This document shows positions 44,649 through 53,663 of a stretch of DNA of 64,000 bases, piece after piece. A model generated the notes under the pieces. The model saw only the letters and a list, made by a program, of their open reading frames with translations, was not told the origin of the DNA and did not search any database. The stretch's first letter is position 1, and every line of letters starts with the position of its first letter. The translations under genes were made by a program, and so were the position numbers. Origin of the DNA: an uncultured Burkholderiales bacterium (lineage in GTDB: Bacteria; Pseudomonadota; Gammaproteobacteria; Burkholderiales; Burkholderiaceae_C); the NCBI GenBank assembly GCA_903949285.1, contig CAJAYT010000101.1, forward strand, positions 27,285 through 91,284, given 5' to 3'.

Positions 44649-46814
44649 TTATTCTTCGAATTGATTTTTTAAAGACCTAGCTGACCGAACCCACGATTTA
44701 GCCATGATGGGGTGTTTGCGAGTCTCAGACTCCGCGTCTTGACGACTAGAGTAGGGCCCAGTCACAACGATATAGTAGGGAGGAGCGTCCCGACGCTTGG
44801 TATACATGACTTTAGCGTCCCTGTAAAAGGGTGAGCTTTGTTGGAAGGCACGCGCCTCCTCAAAGGAGTCTAGTGCTGCGTGCTGCATCACCCATCCCTC
44901 CTCGGGGAGTCCTTGAACCCATCTTTGGTCCTCTGGCCTGGGCTTAAAGGCTGCGGGTGAGTCAACGGCCGCAGCTTTGGGCTTGCTCTCCTCTGCCTTA
45001 TCCGCTTTATCGGCTTTGGTATCGAGTTTAGGGAGTGGCTCGTTGGATTTGGCAACAACGCTGGGCTTGGGCGCGGGGGCTTTAATAGGGGCTTTTGTCT
45101 CCCTTGGATCTCTTGTCTCCCTGGTTGGAGATTCTTTGACGGTCTCCTTCGGTATGTCCCGAGCCGAGGGCTTTGCCTCCTTTGCTTCTGGTTTTACATC
45201 CGCTTTGGGATCTACTTTCGGTTCTACCTTAGCATCTGACTTACCCTCGCTGCGGGCCGCAACCTTAGCGTCGGGCTTGGGCGCACCAGCAGTTGCGCTG
45301 GCCTGAGAAGCCGCAGATTGGGGCTGCACATTGGCAGCGTTCACACCTTGAGTTGACGGTGTCGTTTGGGTTTGAGTTTGAATTGGGGAGGAGTTGGCTG
45401 CAGGCGTTGAACTAGGAACTGCACTTGGGGGAGCTCCTGAGGCAGCGGCAGCACCCTTGGGTGCGATTACCACCTCCTTGTTGGGAATCAAGGAGTCATT
45501 GGTTTTAACCGGAACCTTGACTGAGGAGGACATCCCAACTGCCGATGGGGGTGCGCTAGGAGCGGGTGAGGTGGGTGAGGTAGGTGCTGACTTTGAAGCA
45601 GGTGCTGGTGCAGATGCTGTTGTTGAAGATGCAGGTGCTTGGGCTTGGACAGGCGCGACAACGGAGGATGGGGCTTGAGGGGCCGAGCTCAAAGGGGACG
45701 GGGAAGTGGTTGTGGTCGAACTTGGCGCCGTTGAAGGCGCAATTGAAGGCGCAATTGAAGGCGCAGTAGAAGGAGCAGTTGCCGCAGTACTAGCCGTTGC
45801 AGCGCTTGGGGCATTGGCACCAACTGCAGGATTTGCAGTTTCGCTCGGGGTTACCCCAGCCACTGCAGGATCAGTCGTGGATGCAGGTGTTGTGGGAGCA
45901 GGCGCTGGAGTCTTAGACCCCGTATTGGATTTTGCAGTTGCCGGCTTCTTTCCAGAGACAAAATCCTGCAAGGCCTGAGCCTCTTGTGCAACCTCATCTT
46001 TATATATCAACCCCAACGCAGTGACGGTCGAAACAATCGCAAAAATAAGAATAGCAGCAACCCGACCACTAAATGACATTTGGTTTTGTGATTGCTCCTC
46101 TACTTCTACCCTTCCCTGTCCGGGAGAATCCATCAAAGGATCAAATTCCTTTTTGTCCCCAGGCGAGAAATTATCTATCCCCACGCTGCCAGCCTTGAGT
46201 TCCCCTGGGCCAGGAAACTTACCGCTTGCAAGCGTTGCAGCAAAGGTCGCTGAAAAGTCTGCGATCGCATCCTGCGCCTCTTTGGGCTTGTCATCCATGG
46301 TTTCAATTTTATGAGACCGCTTAGGCGCCTTGGCCGCTGACGGGGACTCTGACTCCAAGATCCACTGCAATAAGTTCTTGCCGAAAACGGCTAACTTTTC
46401 TTCGTACGGATCTTGCTGATTGACGACTAAAACCAAATTAATGTTGCTGGTGGGAAATCCGTTAATAAGTCGAGCAAGGAGTTGTAACTCGAAGTCTTGA
46501 ATTGCATGCGTGTCTGGGAAAATCATGTAGCGCTTGGGCGAGCGTTTTTGACTCTTATCCAAAGCTTCGTCTACAGTCAACTCTGACAAAATATCGTTAA
46601 AGCGCTGAACCAACTTCTCAGAATCTGCGGAGGACCACCACTCCACGTAATCTTCGCCCGACTCGTTGAGATGATCATAGATTTGACGCGCGTAGTTGGC
46701 TAACGCAACTTCGTCATCCCCGACGATGGCAAGATTTAAGCTGCCTTCGCGCAAAGATTTGAGCAAGATCTCAAATCTGAGTTTGTCAGCGGGGCTTTGG
46801 TAGAAATCGGTCAT
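44649..46814 (-). CDS. SPOR-domain membrane protein with degenerate NTPase-like N-domain
   Basis: A 721-residue bitopic protein. Residues 1-155 resemble the ExeA/GspA/DamX-type AAA fold: LREGSLNLAIVGDDEVALANYARQI has the strand and turn of a P-loop (here by position 21-45) but GDDEVAL replaces GxxGxGKT, so nucleotide binding is probably lost; LVLVVNQQDPYEEKL follows later. A transmembrane helix is at 251-271. Residues 280-630 are a long Pro/Ala/Ser/Thr linker passing to Lys/Glu-rich sequence. Residues 632-721 form a SPOR domain (GWVMQHAALDSFEEARAFQQ; YYIVVTGPYSSRQDAESE), which binds denuded peptidoglycan at division sites in known proteins. The order matches DamX-like division proteins. It is the first gene of the three-gene unit; promoter not identified. 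Confidence 0.75.
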   Translation of the reverse strand: MTDFYQSPADKLRFEILLKSLREGSLNLAIVGDDEVALANYARQIYDHLNESGEDYVEWWSSADSEKLVQRFNDILSELTVDEALDKSQKRSPKRYMIFPDTHAIQDFELQLLARLINGFPTSNINLVLVVNQQDPYEEKLAVFGKNLLQWILESESPSAAKAPKRSHKIETMDDKPKEAQDAIADFSATFAATLASGKFPGPGELKAGSVGIDNFSPGDKKEFDPLMDSPGQGRVEVEEQSQNQMSFSGRVAAILIFAIVSTVTALGLIYKDEVAQEAQALQDFVSGKKPATAKSNTGSKTPAPAPTTPASTTDPAVAGVTPSETANPAVGANAPSAATASTAATAPSTAPSIAPSIAPSTAPSSTTTTSPSPLSSAPQAPSSVVAPVQAQAPASSTTASAPAPASKSAPTSPTSPAPSAPPSAVGMSSSVKVPVKTNDSLIPNKEVVIAPKGAAAASGAPPSAVPSSTPAANSSPIQTQTQTTPSTQGVNAANVQPQSAASQASATAGAPKPDAKVAARSEGKSDAKVEPKVDPKADVKPEAKEAKPSARDIPKETVKESPTRETRDPRETKAPIKAPAPKPSVVAKSNEPLPKLDTKADKADKAEESKPKAAAVDSPAAFKPRPEDQRWVQGLPEEGWVMQHAALDSFEEARAFQQSSPFYRDAKVMYTKRRDAPPYYIVVTGPYSSRQDAESETRKHPIMAKSWVRSARSLKNQFEE
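45730..45777 (-). repeat. 12-base tandem repeat in the linker-coding region
   Basis: Four near-identical 12-base units (TTGAAGGCGCAA type on the plus strand) code for APSIAPSIAPSTAPS in the Pro/Ala/Ser linker. The unit is a multiple of three, so copy changes alter linker length without frameshift. Confidence 0.7.
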
Positions 46815-47144
46815 GAATTAAGTCTATATGAGTCTAATTGGCTGTCTATCTTCGGTCTGGGTCTGGTCGGTGAATATTATCGTTTTGTTTGAGCACTAAG
46901 GATGATCAATATGGACAGAGATAAAGTAACTTGGGTCTATTGTCTCCAATTTTCAACTCGAATGAGAGAAAAAATGACTGCATCCTTGTGCGATTTTCTC
47001 ACGAGTGCAGAGAAATCCTAATTTGACTTGACTTTGTCATTTTTATTGTCATCGCCTGAGACTCCAAACTCTACCAATGCGCACCCAAAACTTGCCCAGT
47101 ACACACACCATTCAGGGAAGGCCTAGGGCTCTAAGCCTTTGGAC
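46815..47144. other. Intergenic region between flhB and the SPOR-protein gene
   Basis: This 330-base gap must hold the end of the flagellar export operon and the promoter of the three-gene unit, both read on the minus strand. A 9-bp hairpin with one G-U pair lies at 47118-47139 (AAGGCCTAG/CTAAGCCTT, loop GGCT), just behind flhB; it lacks a T-tract, so termination there would be weak. I find no clear promoter box and no credible gene. Confidence 0.45.
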
Positions 47145-48299
47145 CTATGCCTGAAACAAAAAACCGTTCTCATCGTATTTCATCTCATCTGGAATTTTAG
47201 GGCTAGGCCTTGGAAGGCGCCTAGTCGCTGCGTAAGACTGGTTCAAGCTAAACACATACGCAATAACTTGCGCGACAGCCTGGTAAAGCGCCTCCGGAAT
47301 GGACTGGTCTAGGGGGGTCGTGAAGTAAAGCGCACGAGCAAGATCTGGGGACTCAAAGATATGAATCTGCTCCTCTTGTGCAAGCTCACGAATTCGTCTA
47401 GCGAGCTCATCCGTGCCCTTGGCCACCAAAGTCGGTGCCCCATCAGAGTTAGGATCATAAACAAGTGCAACTGCAAAATGCTGGGGATTTGTGATCACAA
47501 CGTCCGCGTCCTTGACTTTGGCCATCATGCGGTTATTGGCCATTTGGCGTTGGCGGCGCCTAATTTGGGCCTTAACCTCAGGGCGACCCTCGGCGTCCTT
47601 CATCTCATCTTTAACCTCTTGCTTGCTCATCTTCAAGCGCTTGTTGATTTGGTAGCGCTGCAGGGGTACATCAACAAATGCAATAAAAAGCAAACCCAAA
47701 CTCATCCAAAAGCAAGCATCAATGATCAATGCACCCGCTTGCTTGACAGCCAATCCGAGCTCCATTTGATTGATATTGGTAAGCTCCTCCAAGTTATTGG
47801 TCACCGACAAATACAAAATAGTGGCAATGACTGTGAATTTAGCAATCGACTTGACCAACTCAATCCAAGCTCTCAAGCCAAACATACGGGACAAGCCGTT
47901 TAAGAGACTAACCTTACCAAAATTAGGCATTGCTAATTTTAGGGAGAAGATAAATCCACCACTCAACCCCGTAGATAAGACGGAGACAAAAAGTAGAACA
48001 GCCATAAACGGCAGGATCAACAAGTAGGCATCCAATACAGATTGACCAAAAATAGCAGGCAACAACTCAGCCTTGTCGTAAATTTTTCGATCAAACTGAA
48101 GTTGAGAAGAAAAAAGTGTGCCCATTCGGTTAAAGAGCCACTCACCCGAAAAACTAAAAAAAAGGGTTGCCGTGAAAAGCAGCACCGCAGAGGATAAATC
48201 GTGGGAACGGGCAACCTGACCATCCTCCCGGGCTTTTTGAAGTCGCCTCGCGGTCGGTTCTTCGGTTTTTTCCGCCGATGAACTATCTTCTGATGCCAT
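47145..48299 (-). CDS. flhB: Flagellar export gate protein FlhB
   Basis: An inner-membrane component of the flagellar type III export gate that switches substrate class after self-cleavage. The N-terminus SAEKTEEPTARRLQKAREDGQV is typical (positions 8-29), four hydrophobic helices follow, and the cytoplasmic part has the cleavage loop VVITNPQHFAVALVYD. The usual NPTH is here N271-P272-Q273-H274. Cleavage occurs between Asn and Pro, both kept; the Thr to Gln change is unusual. Length (384) is normal. It is the last gene of fliOPQR-flhB. Confidence 0.93.
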   Translation of the reverse strand: MASEDSSSAEKTEEPTARRLQKAREDGQVARSHDLSSAVLLFTATLFFSFSGEWLFNRMGTLFSSQLQFDRKIYDKAELLPAIFGQSVLDAYLLILPFMAVLLFVSVLSTGLSGGFIFSLKLAMPNFGKVSLLNGLSRMFGLRAWIELVKSIAKFTVIATILYLSVTNNLEELTNINQMELGLAVKQAGALIIDACFWMSLGLLFIAFVDVPLQRYQINKRLKMSKQEVKDEMKDAEGRPEVKAQIRRRQRQMANNRMMAKVKDADVVITNPQHFAVALVYDPNSDGAPTLVAKGTDELARRIRELAQEEQIHIFESPDLARALYFTTPLDQSIPEALYQAVAQVIAYVFSLNQSYAATRRLPRPSPKIPDEMKYDENGFLFQA

Positions 48300-48350
48300 A
48301 AATTAATTTAAACTTTGTTTTAAACTTTGGTATTGAACATTAATTTTGAA

Positions 48351-49118
48351 TTAATGAAGAATCATGTCTCTGAGATTATTGAAGCTTTGAACCCACACCC
48401 AATTGATTCGGCCCACCAAAGACGGGAACGAGAGCCAAAGCACAGCGTATCCAATCAAAATCATCGCGGGTAACCCGATCGAGAAAACGTGAAGACTTGG
48501 TGCAGCGCGGTTCACAAAACCAAGGCCAATATTAATAAAAAGCAGGGTCACCATCACAGGCAAGGCGATCAACAACCCAGCAATAAACATGAGACTACTC
48601 CAAGAGATCATCTTGCCCAGCAAATCCTGGGTGAGCAATGCTTTACCAATGGGAAAGTAATGAAATGACTCCAGCAAAATACCAAACATGATCAAATGCC
48701 CGCCCGTGAACAAAAACACCAAAGTTCCAAGGAGCACAAAGAACTCTGAGAGCACGGGTACGTTACCAAGACCTGGGTCAATCAAAGTTGCCATGGTCAG
48801 GCCCATGGAGTTGGCAATAGTTTGACCGGCAATATCAATAGCTGCAGTCGTTATCTGAAAAATCAAGCCCATCGTAAAACCAATAAAGAGTTGGTTAAAC
48901 ACCTCCAACACTCCGCTCGCGGTTAAGGGATCAATCTTTGGAATCTCCACTTGCATGGACAAAAAGAGCGTGAAAGTAAGCGCCATCACGATTCGGATGG
49001 GCAAGCTGAGGGAGCTGACAGGAAAGACGGATGTGAAGGCTAAAAAAGCTGAAATCCTGAGCATAGGCCAGATGAGCGCGTAAAAGCGGTCCAGCAAATC
49101 GAGCAACATGATATTCAT
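48351..49118 (-). CDS. fliR: Flagellar export gate protein FliR
   Basis: A polytopic membrane protein of the export gate, forming a helical complex with FliP and FliQ. Helices are clear across all 255 residues (for example LLDRFYALIWPMLRISAFLA, FFVLLGTLVFLFTGGHLIMF) and the segments NQLFIGFTMGLIFQ and GQTIANSMGLTMATLIDP are family-typical. The gap to fliQ is 130 bases, wider than in most flagellar operons; the frame that bridges it (49115-49318) looks spurious. Confidence 0.93.
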   Translation of the reverse strand: MNIMLLDLLDRFYALIWPMLRISAFLAFTSVFPVSSLSLPIRIVMALTFTLFLSMQVEIPKIDPLTASGVLEVFNQLFIGFTMGLIFQITTAAIDIAGQTIANSMGLTMATLIDPGLGNVPVLSEFFVLLGTLVFLFTGGHLIMFGILLESFHYFPIGKALLTQDLLGKMISWSSLMFIAGLLIALPVMVTLLFINIGLGFVNRAAPSLHVFSIGLPAMILIGYAVLWLSFPSLVGRINWVWVQSFNNLRDMILH

Positions 49119-49248
49119 ATGAAAACCAATTCCTCTCTCAAATATAGGTGCGCGTGAGCGGGTGAAGTATCAGAAGATAAAGCTTCTCGAGCTGGCAAAG
49201 CCGTTGAACCCATGGCAGACAAAGCTTTAGGCCTTGTAAGTTTCATGA

Positions 49249-49518
49249 TCACATGAAAAGCGCTGGAATTCGCCCAAAAATAATTCGTGTGTAATCCACC
49301 AACGAATTGATCATCCAACCTCCAAATATGGAAAGCGTCAGCCCCAGACCCAAGAGTTTAGGGATGAAACTGAGGGTTTGCTCATTAATGGATGTAGCTG
49401 CCTGGAAAACACCAACCAACAAACCGATCACCAAGCCCACGATCAACAAAGGGCCTGAGATGAGCATGGTCATCCAAAGCGCTTGACGACCTAAATCAAC
49501 CACCATTGCTGTATCCAT
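49249..49518 (-). CDS. fliQ: Flagellar export gate protein FliQ
   Basis: An 89-residue two-helix membrane protein of the export gate. GRQALWMTMLISGPLLIVGL and the classic GLLVGVFQAATSINEQTLSF segment identify it. It follows fliP by 14 bases with a good ribosome site (GGGAGGA) before the ATG. Confidence 0.95.
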   Translation of the reverse strand: MDTAMVVDLGRQALWMTMLISGPLLIVGLVIGLLVGVFQAATSINEQTLSFIPKLLGLGLTLSIFGGWMINSLVDYTRIIFGRIPALFM

Positions 49519-49532
49519 AGTAGTTCCTCCCG

Positions 49533-50309
49533 TTATTTAAAGATGAAACTCGATGCCAAAGAGCCCATGATGAGACTCCAACCGTCTACGAGTACAAAAA
49601 GCATCAATTTAAAAGGCATAGAGATGATCATGGGCGAGAGCATCATCATCCCCATTGACATCAAAACACTCGCAACCACCAAATCAATAACCACAAAGGG
49701 TATGTACACCATAAAACCGATCATGAACGCGCTTTTAAGCTCAGACGTTAAGAATGCGGGCATGAGGGTTGTAAAGGGGATATCGTCGGGACTGTTGACC
49801 TCCTTTTTTTGCGCGATCTGCATGAACATGGTGATATCGTCTTCACGCGTTTGCTTCATCATGAAGTTGCGAATCGGAGCCTCCGCTTTGGCAAGTGCTT
49901 GCTCAAAGGGCATGCTGCCGTTCATGTATGGGGATAAGGCGTTTTTGTATACATCATCAAACACAGGTGTCATGATGAAGAAAGTCAAAAATAAAGCCAA
50001 ACCAACCAATACCGTATTGGGCGGGGTTTGCCCCGTTCCAAGCGCTTGACGCAAAATTGAGAGCACGATGATGACACGCACAAAGGACGTCATCATCAAA
50101 AGCAATGACGGCAGTACGGAGAGCACCGTCATGAGTGCCAACAACTGCAGCGTTAACGTGTACTGTTGCCCGGTTTTGCCGCTGGTAACGTTCACCATCG
50201 GAAGCCCCTGAGGCAAAGCGCCCTCAGGCCAAAGCATCGCTACAAATACAAAGGACAACAAAAATAACCGCACCCAAAAGCGAAGCGGTTGCAGTTTAAG
50301 ACGCGCCAT
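49533..50309 (-). CDS. fliP: Flagellar export gate protein FliP
   Basis: A gate-core membrane protein with an N-terminal signal-like helix (RFWVRLFLLSFVFVAMLWP). Family blocks are MMTSFVRVIIVLSILRQALG, TQTPPNTVLVGLALFLTFFI (with the GQTPPN start) and LTSELKSAFMIGFMVYIPF. The 258-residue length is standard. The start overlaps the end of fliO by 14 bases. Confidence 0.96.
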   Translation of the reverse strand: MARLKLQPLRFWVRLFLLSFVFVAMLWPEGALPQGLPMVNVTSGKTGQQYTLTLQLLALMTVLSVLPSLLLMMTSFVRVIIVLSILRQALGTGQTPPNTVLVGLALFLTFFIMTPVFDDVYKNALSPYMNGSMPFEQALAKAEAPIRNFMMKQTREDDITMFMQIAQKKEVNSPDDIPFTTLMPAFLTSELKSAFMIGFMVYIPFVVIDLVVASVLMSMGMMMLSPMIISMPFKLMLFVLVDGWSLIMGSLASSFIFK

Positions 50310-50637
50310 TCACATCTCCAAAGGTATCTTTGAAACTCTTAACCGCCACCGGGCTAGAAGGCGGTTCGGTATCCGGATCTGAGTCCTCACGCCATGCGTG
50401 AAGTTTTTGTAAATCATTGGGAGTGATGGAGACGAGAATTTTATGTCCATCAACTCTCACGAGCATTAGTTTGTGTTTAAGGCCGAGTTGCAAAGTATCG
50501 ACAACTTGAATGGGCTTGTTTTCTCTGTTGACGAGAAAGCCTCCTTTGCGCTTTGCAAGCCACCACAAGCAAGCGGCGAGCAAAAGAAACACAAAAGTTA
50601 CACTGAATGCGAACTGGGCCCAATCATGAATCGGCAT
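50296..50637 (-). CDS. fliO: Flagellar biosynthetic protein FliO
   Basis: A small single-pass membrane protein that assists FliP assembly. One transmembrane helix (FAFSVTFVFLLLAACLWWLA region, residues 8-27) is followed by a cytoplasmic domain with IQVVDTLQLGLKHKLMLVRV and KILVSITPNDL, the recurring FliO pattern. It is the first gene of the fliOPQR-flhB block. No fliN lies before it, contrary to the usual order. Confidence 0.88.
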   Translation of the reverse strand: MPIHDWAQFAFSVTFVFLLLAACLWWLAKRKGGFLVNRENKPIQVVDTLQLGLKHKLMLVRVDGHKILVSITPNDLQKLHAWREDSDPDTEPPSSPVAVKSFKDTFGDVNGAS

Positions 50638-50707
50638 GGGGGCATTATCTCTCCGACAAAGCCATAATTGCGATAAGATTTAATAAAAATTACATTTAAA
50701 AAGAATT

Positions 50708-51697
50708 TTGCGGCTGGTGTGGGCACAATTAACTCGTGAATTGAAGATTTTCGGATTTCTTTGCACCCACCCACAGAACAATCACGCACAAAATCAGCCG
50801 CATCCGCAAACCTTTGTAAACTCGCAAATTCAGTTGAACGCCCTACCTTTTTTTCAAAATATCAAGAATGCTTTAACCGCCGGGGGTACGGGTGGGCTGA
50901 CTTGGCATTTGCATGCAGCTTTGTCAAGCCAGCGCTGGGAAAGCACCAAAGCTCGAATTGAGACGCATCTTTTTAAAGGTTTAAAGCTTAGGGCTCAGTT
51001 GGATAAACACAGCGCGGGTGAACTCAAATTAGTCCTGATCGGCGCAAGCGCCGGGTGGATGATGTCAACCCCTTGGTTGGAATCGTTTAAGGAAATTGTT
51101 ATTTACGACATAGATCCTTTGACACCTGTGCTCTTTAGACTCAATCACGGACGGGCACTCAAACAAAAGGGTGTACACCTGCGCTTTCATACTACGGACG
51201 CCATCGATCAATTAGACCGAATTTTAAGCAAACACCCAGATTCGGTGATCTGGTTTGATAATGTGCTGGGCCAGCACCGTATTCGCTTAAAAAATTCAGA
51301 TTTAGCGAGTACTCAACTGAAAATACTGCAGCGCCGATTAAAGGGTCGGTTTTGGGGTAGCGTGCATGACCTTTATTCTGGCCCGGTCCAGCGGGTACCA
51401 GACTCACCTGTTGACGCGCTCCTTGAGCTGGCTCGCATTGACGGATCCGACCAAGACAGTGCCCGGGTGCGCATCACTCGAGACGAAAATCGACCCATAG
51501 ACCAAGAAGAGACGAGCCTAGGACAAGCTCGCCAGCGTTTTCTGCAGAAACTAGGTGCTACAGCAAAAGGTGGTGCTTGGCTAGATCATGAAACAGCAAA
51601 AGTATTTCCGCCAGGAACGGCGCTCACATGGACAGGATGGGATTTCAAACGGGACTATTGCCACTGCCTGGAGTTGGGTTGGACAAGCAGCAGCTGA
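50708..51697 (+). CDS. Hypothetical protein, possible SAM-dependent methyltransferase
   Basis: I do not recognise the exact family. A nucleotide/SAM-binding start is suggested by LKLVLIGASAGWMMSTPWLE followed by EIVIYDIDPLTPVLFRLNHG, that is a glycine turn and an acidic residue at the end of strand 2, as in Rossmann-type methyltransferases. Later VIWFDNVLGQHRI could be the strand-4 motif. It stands on the plus strand between fliO and fliJ, where fliK, fliL, fliM and fliN are normally found. The start is uncertain: the longest form begins with TTG at 50708 without a ribosome site, and a later TTG near 50834 is possible. Confidence 0.6.
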   Translation: MRLVWAQLTRELKIFGFLCTHPQNNHAQNQPHPQTFVNSQIQLNALPFFQNIKNALTAGGTGGLTWHLHAALSSQRWESTKARIETHLFKGLKLRAQLDKHSAGELKLVLIGASAGWMMSTPWLESFKEIVIYDIDPLTPVLFRLNHGRALKQKGVHLRFHTTDAIDQLDRILSKHPDSVIWFDNVLGQHRIRLKNSDLASTQLKILQRRLKGRFWGSVHDLYSGPVQRVPDSPVDALLELARIDGSDQDSARVRITRDENRPIDQEETSLGQARQRFLQKLGATAKGGAWLDHETAKVFPPGTALTWTGWDFKRDYCHCLELGWTSSS

Positions 51698-51731
51698 GAC
51701 CCAGCTTGAATGGGCATGCTTATCTTGATGC

Positions 51732-52172
51732 TTAAGCTTTCAAGTTATAAAGCGTAACGCCTAGGGCGTCCATTTGTTTTTGCTCCATCTTGCGCTCCCA
51801 GCGCTTCACCGCGGCCAAGTCTTGCTCAACCAAGGCGTCCATCTTCATCTTCTTCAGTTCAGCTTGCATCAAGTTACTTTTCTCATTAGCCAGATCAGCT
51901 TGGGCTTGAGAGATTTGTTGTTCAGCTTGCTTTAATACGAGTTGCAGTTGAGTGATGAAATGCCTGTAGTTGGTGGTCTCTGACATGGAGTGCAGACGCG
52001 CTTGGATGATGTTGGACTGTGATTTGTACTCGGCCATCATCTCTAAGATTTTGCTGCGACTGGTCTCTAATTGCTCCAGTTTATTTCGAGCAAGCGTGAC
52101 CCGCGACTGAGCAAGCTCAACTCCTTCAAGCGCTTTTTTAGCAAGTACGGGCCAACAATCACGAGGTTTCAT
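51732..52172 (-). CDS. fliJ: Flagellar FliJ-type export chaperone
   Basis: A 146-residue all-helical protein expected to form an antiparallel coiled coil that links the FliI ATPase to the export gate. The heptad pattern is visible (LEGVELAQSRVTLARNKLEQ region; ITQLQLVLKQAEQQISQAQA). Sequence conservation in FliJ is low, so the call rests on size, coiled-coil character and position after fliI. The gap to fliI is 154 bases. Confidence 0.85.
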   Translation of the reverse strand: MKPRDCWPVLAKKALEGVELAQSRVTLARNKLEQLETSRSKILEMMAEYKSQSNIIQARLHSMSETTNYRHFITQLQLVLKQAEQQISQAQADLANEKSNLMQAELKKMKMDALVEQDLAAVKRWERKMEQKQMDALGVTLYNLKA

Positions 52173-52326
52173 CTGGGATTAATCAAAGAAGAGAGACATT
52201 GAACAACAACTTCGCCACTGCACAGTAACTTTGGTTTCTTTGGGACTGTCCATTACAGCTTAGTCAAAGAACTGTCAGGCATCTTCAAGGCATCCTCAAG
52301 GCATCTTATGGTCATCATATGGCCAA

Positions 52327-53655
52327 CTAAAAAGCACCTAGAAGTTCTCTCAACTGCTCTCTAGTGCTTGCATAGTCCTGTGAAGTGTTCATATCTTGTT
52401 GGAGGAACTCCGCCATAGCGTCGTGCAAACGAATTGCATCGTCGACCTCACGGTTGCTCCCGCGCTCATATGCGCCTACAGAAATCAGATCCACGTTTTG
52501 TTGATACAAAGACCAAAGTCTTCGCAACTTATTCGAGAGTTTTAGCTCCTCGGGGGGTAATAAACTCTGCATGATCCGAGATATTGATCCGTTCAATTCG
52601 ATTGCGGGGTAGTGGGCCGCATCGGCGAGTTTACGAGAAAGCATGACCTGTCCATCAAGAGATGCACGCGCAATATCCACTATAGGATCGGAGGAGTCAT
52701 CGCCTTCGGCCAGTACCGTGTAAACAGAGGTAATAGCGCCGTGTCCGTGTCTGCCGACCCCGCCTCGTTCAATCAAATTTGGGAGTAGTGCAAAAACTGA
52801 TGGAGGATAGCCCTTTGCAGTTGGCGGCTCACCGATTGCCAATCCGATTTCGCGCTGTGCGTGGGCAACACGCGTCAAACTATCACACAGCATCAAAACG
52901 CTCTTGCCCTGATCCCTGAAATACTCAGCAATTACATGGGTCATTTGAGTGGCTTTAAGTCTCAAAACGGGGGAGACGTTCGCCGGAGCGGCGATTACGA
53001 CAGATTTAGCCAACCCCTCAGCGCCTAAGGACTCTTGAATAAAAGCTTGGACTTCACGCCCACGCTCACCAATCAGACCAATCACAACCACATCGGCTTT
53101 GGTAAAACGAGTCAACATGCCCAAGAGCACACTCTTGCCGACGCCAGAGCCCGCGACCAGGCCAATACGTTGCCCCACACCCATGGTAAGCACACCGTTG
53201 ATGGCCTTGATACCAACATCTAAGACCTTGTGAATGGGTCCTCTCTCCATGGGGTTCAAGGGATGCCCCAGCAAGCTTACCCGGTCATGACATGCAGGAG
53301 CGGGTTTACCGTCCAAGGGTTGACCACGTCCATCGATGACGCGTCCCAGTAACTGAGAGCCTAGGGTGACCTCTGGAATCTCGCTAATCACACGAACTAT
53401 ATCGCCAGGACCGACACCAGTTGGCTCGGTAAAGGGCATTAAGAAAAGTACTTTGTCGTTAAAACCTACGACCTCAGCTTCAATGCGGTGCCCGCCCCTT
53501 CCGATCACCTCACAACAAGCGCCTAAGGGAGCCATTAGCCCCCGAGTCTCCAGGGTCAAGCCGACCAAACGAGCCAAAGTTCCGCTGCGCTGGGGTTTAG
53601 GGGCACTGATCTGGGGTAAGCAGTCCAGCACTTCATCAGCAAAATTGAGGTTCAT
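52327..53655 (-). CDS. fliI: Flagellum-specific ATPase FliI
   Basis: The F1-beta-like ATPase of flagellar export. Walker A GLVAGSGVGKSVLLGML is near residues 168-184; family blocks are RGREVQAFIQESLG, SLTRVAHAQREIGLAIGEPP (partly) and GSISRIMQSLLPPEE. Length (442) matches E. coli FliI (457). It starts 8 bases after the stop of the FliF-tail paralogue, so both are surely co-translated. Confidence 0.96.
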   Translation of the reverse strand: MNLNFADEVLDCLPQISAPKPQRSGTLARLVGLTLETRGLMAPLGACCEVIGRGGHRIEAEVVGFNDKVLFLMPFTEPTGVGPGDIVRVISEIPEVTLGSQLLGRVIDGRGQPLDGKPAPACHDRVSLLGHPLNPMERGPIHKVLDVGIKAINGVLTMGVGQRIGLVAGSGVGKSVLLGMLTRFTKADVVVIGLIGERGREVQAFIQESLGAEGLAKSVVIAAPANVSPVLRLKATQMTHVIAEYFRDQGKSVLMLCDSLTRVAHAQREIGLAIGEPPTAKGYPPSVFALLPNLIERGGVGRHGHGAITSVYTVLAEGDDSSDPIVDIARASLDGQVMLSRKLADAAHYPAIELNGSISRIMQSLLPPEELKLSNKLRRLWSLYQQNVDLISVGAYERGSNREVDDAIRLHDAMAEFLQQDMNTSQDYASTREQLRELLGAF

Positions 53656-53663
53656 AGGTGGAG

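Noticed and set aside
44977..45978. Ala/Val/Gly-rich plus-strand frames opposite the SPOR-protein gene
   Set aside because: They are mirror frames of the Pro/Ala/Ser linker code and lack start signals.
49115..49318. 67-codon frame bridging the fliR-fliQ gap
   Set aside because: It overlaps the start of fliR and the end of fliQ, has no ribosome site, and its product resembles nothing flagellar.
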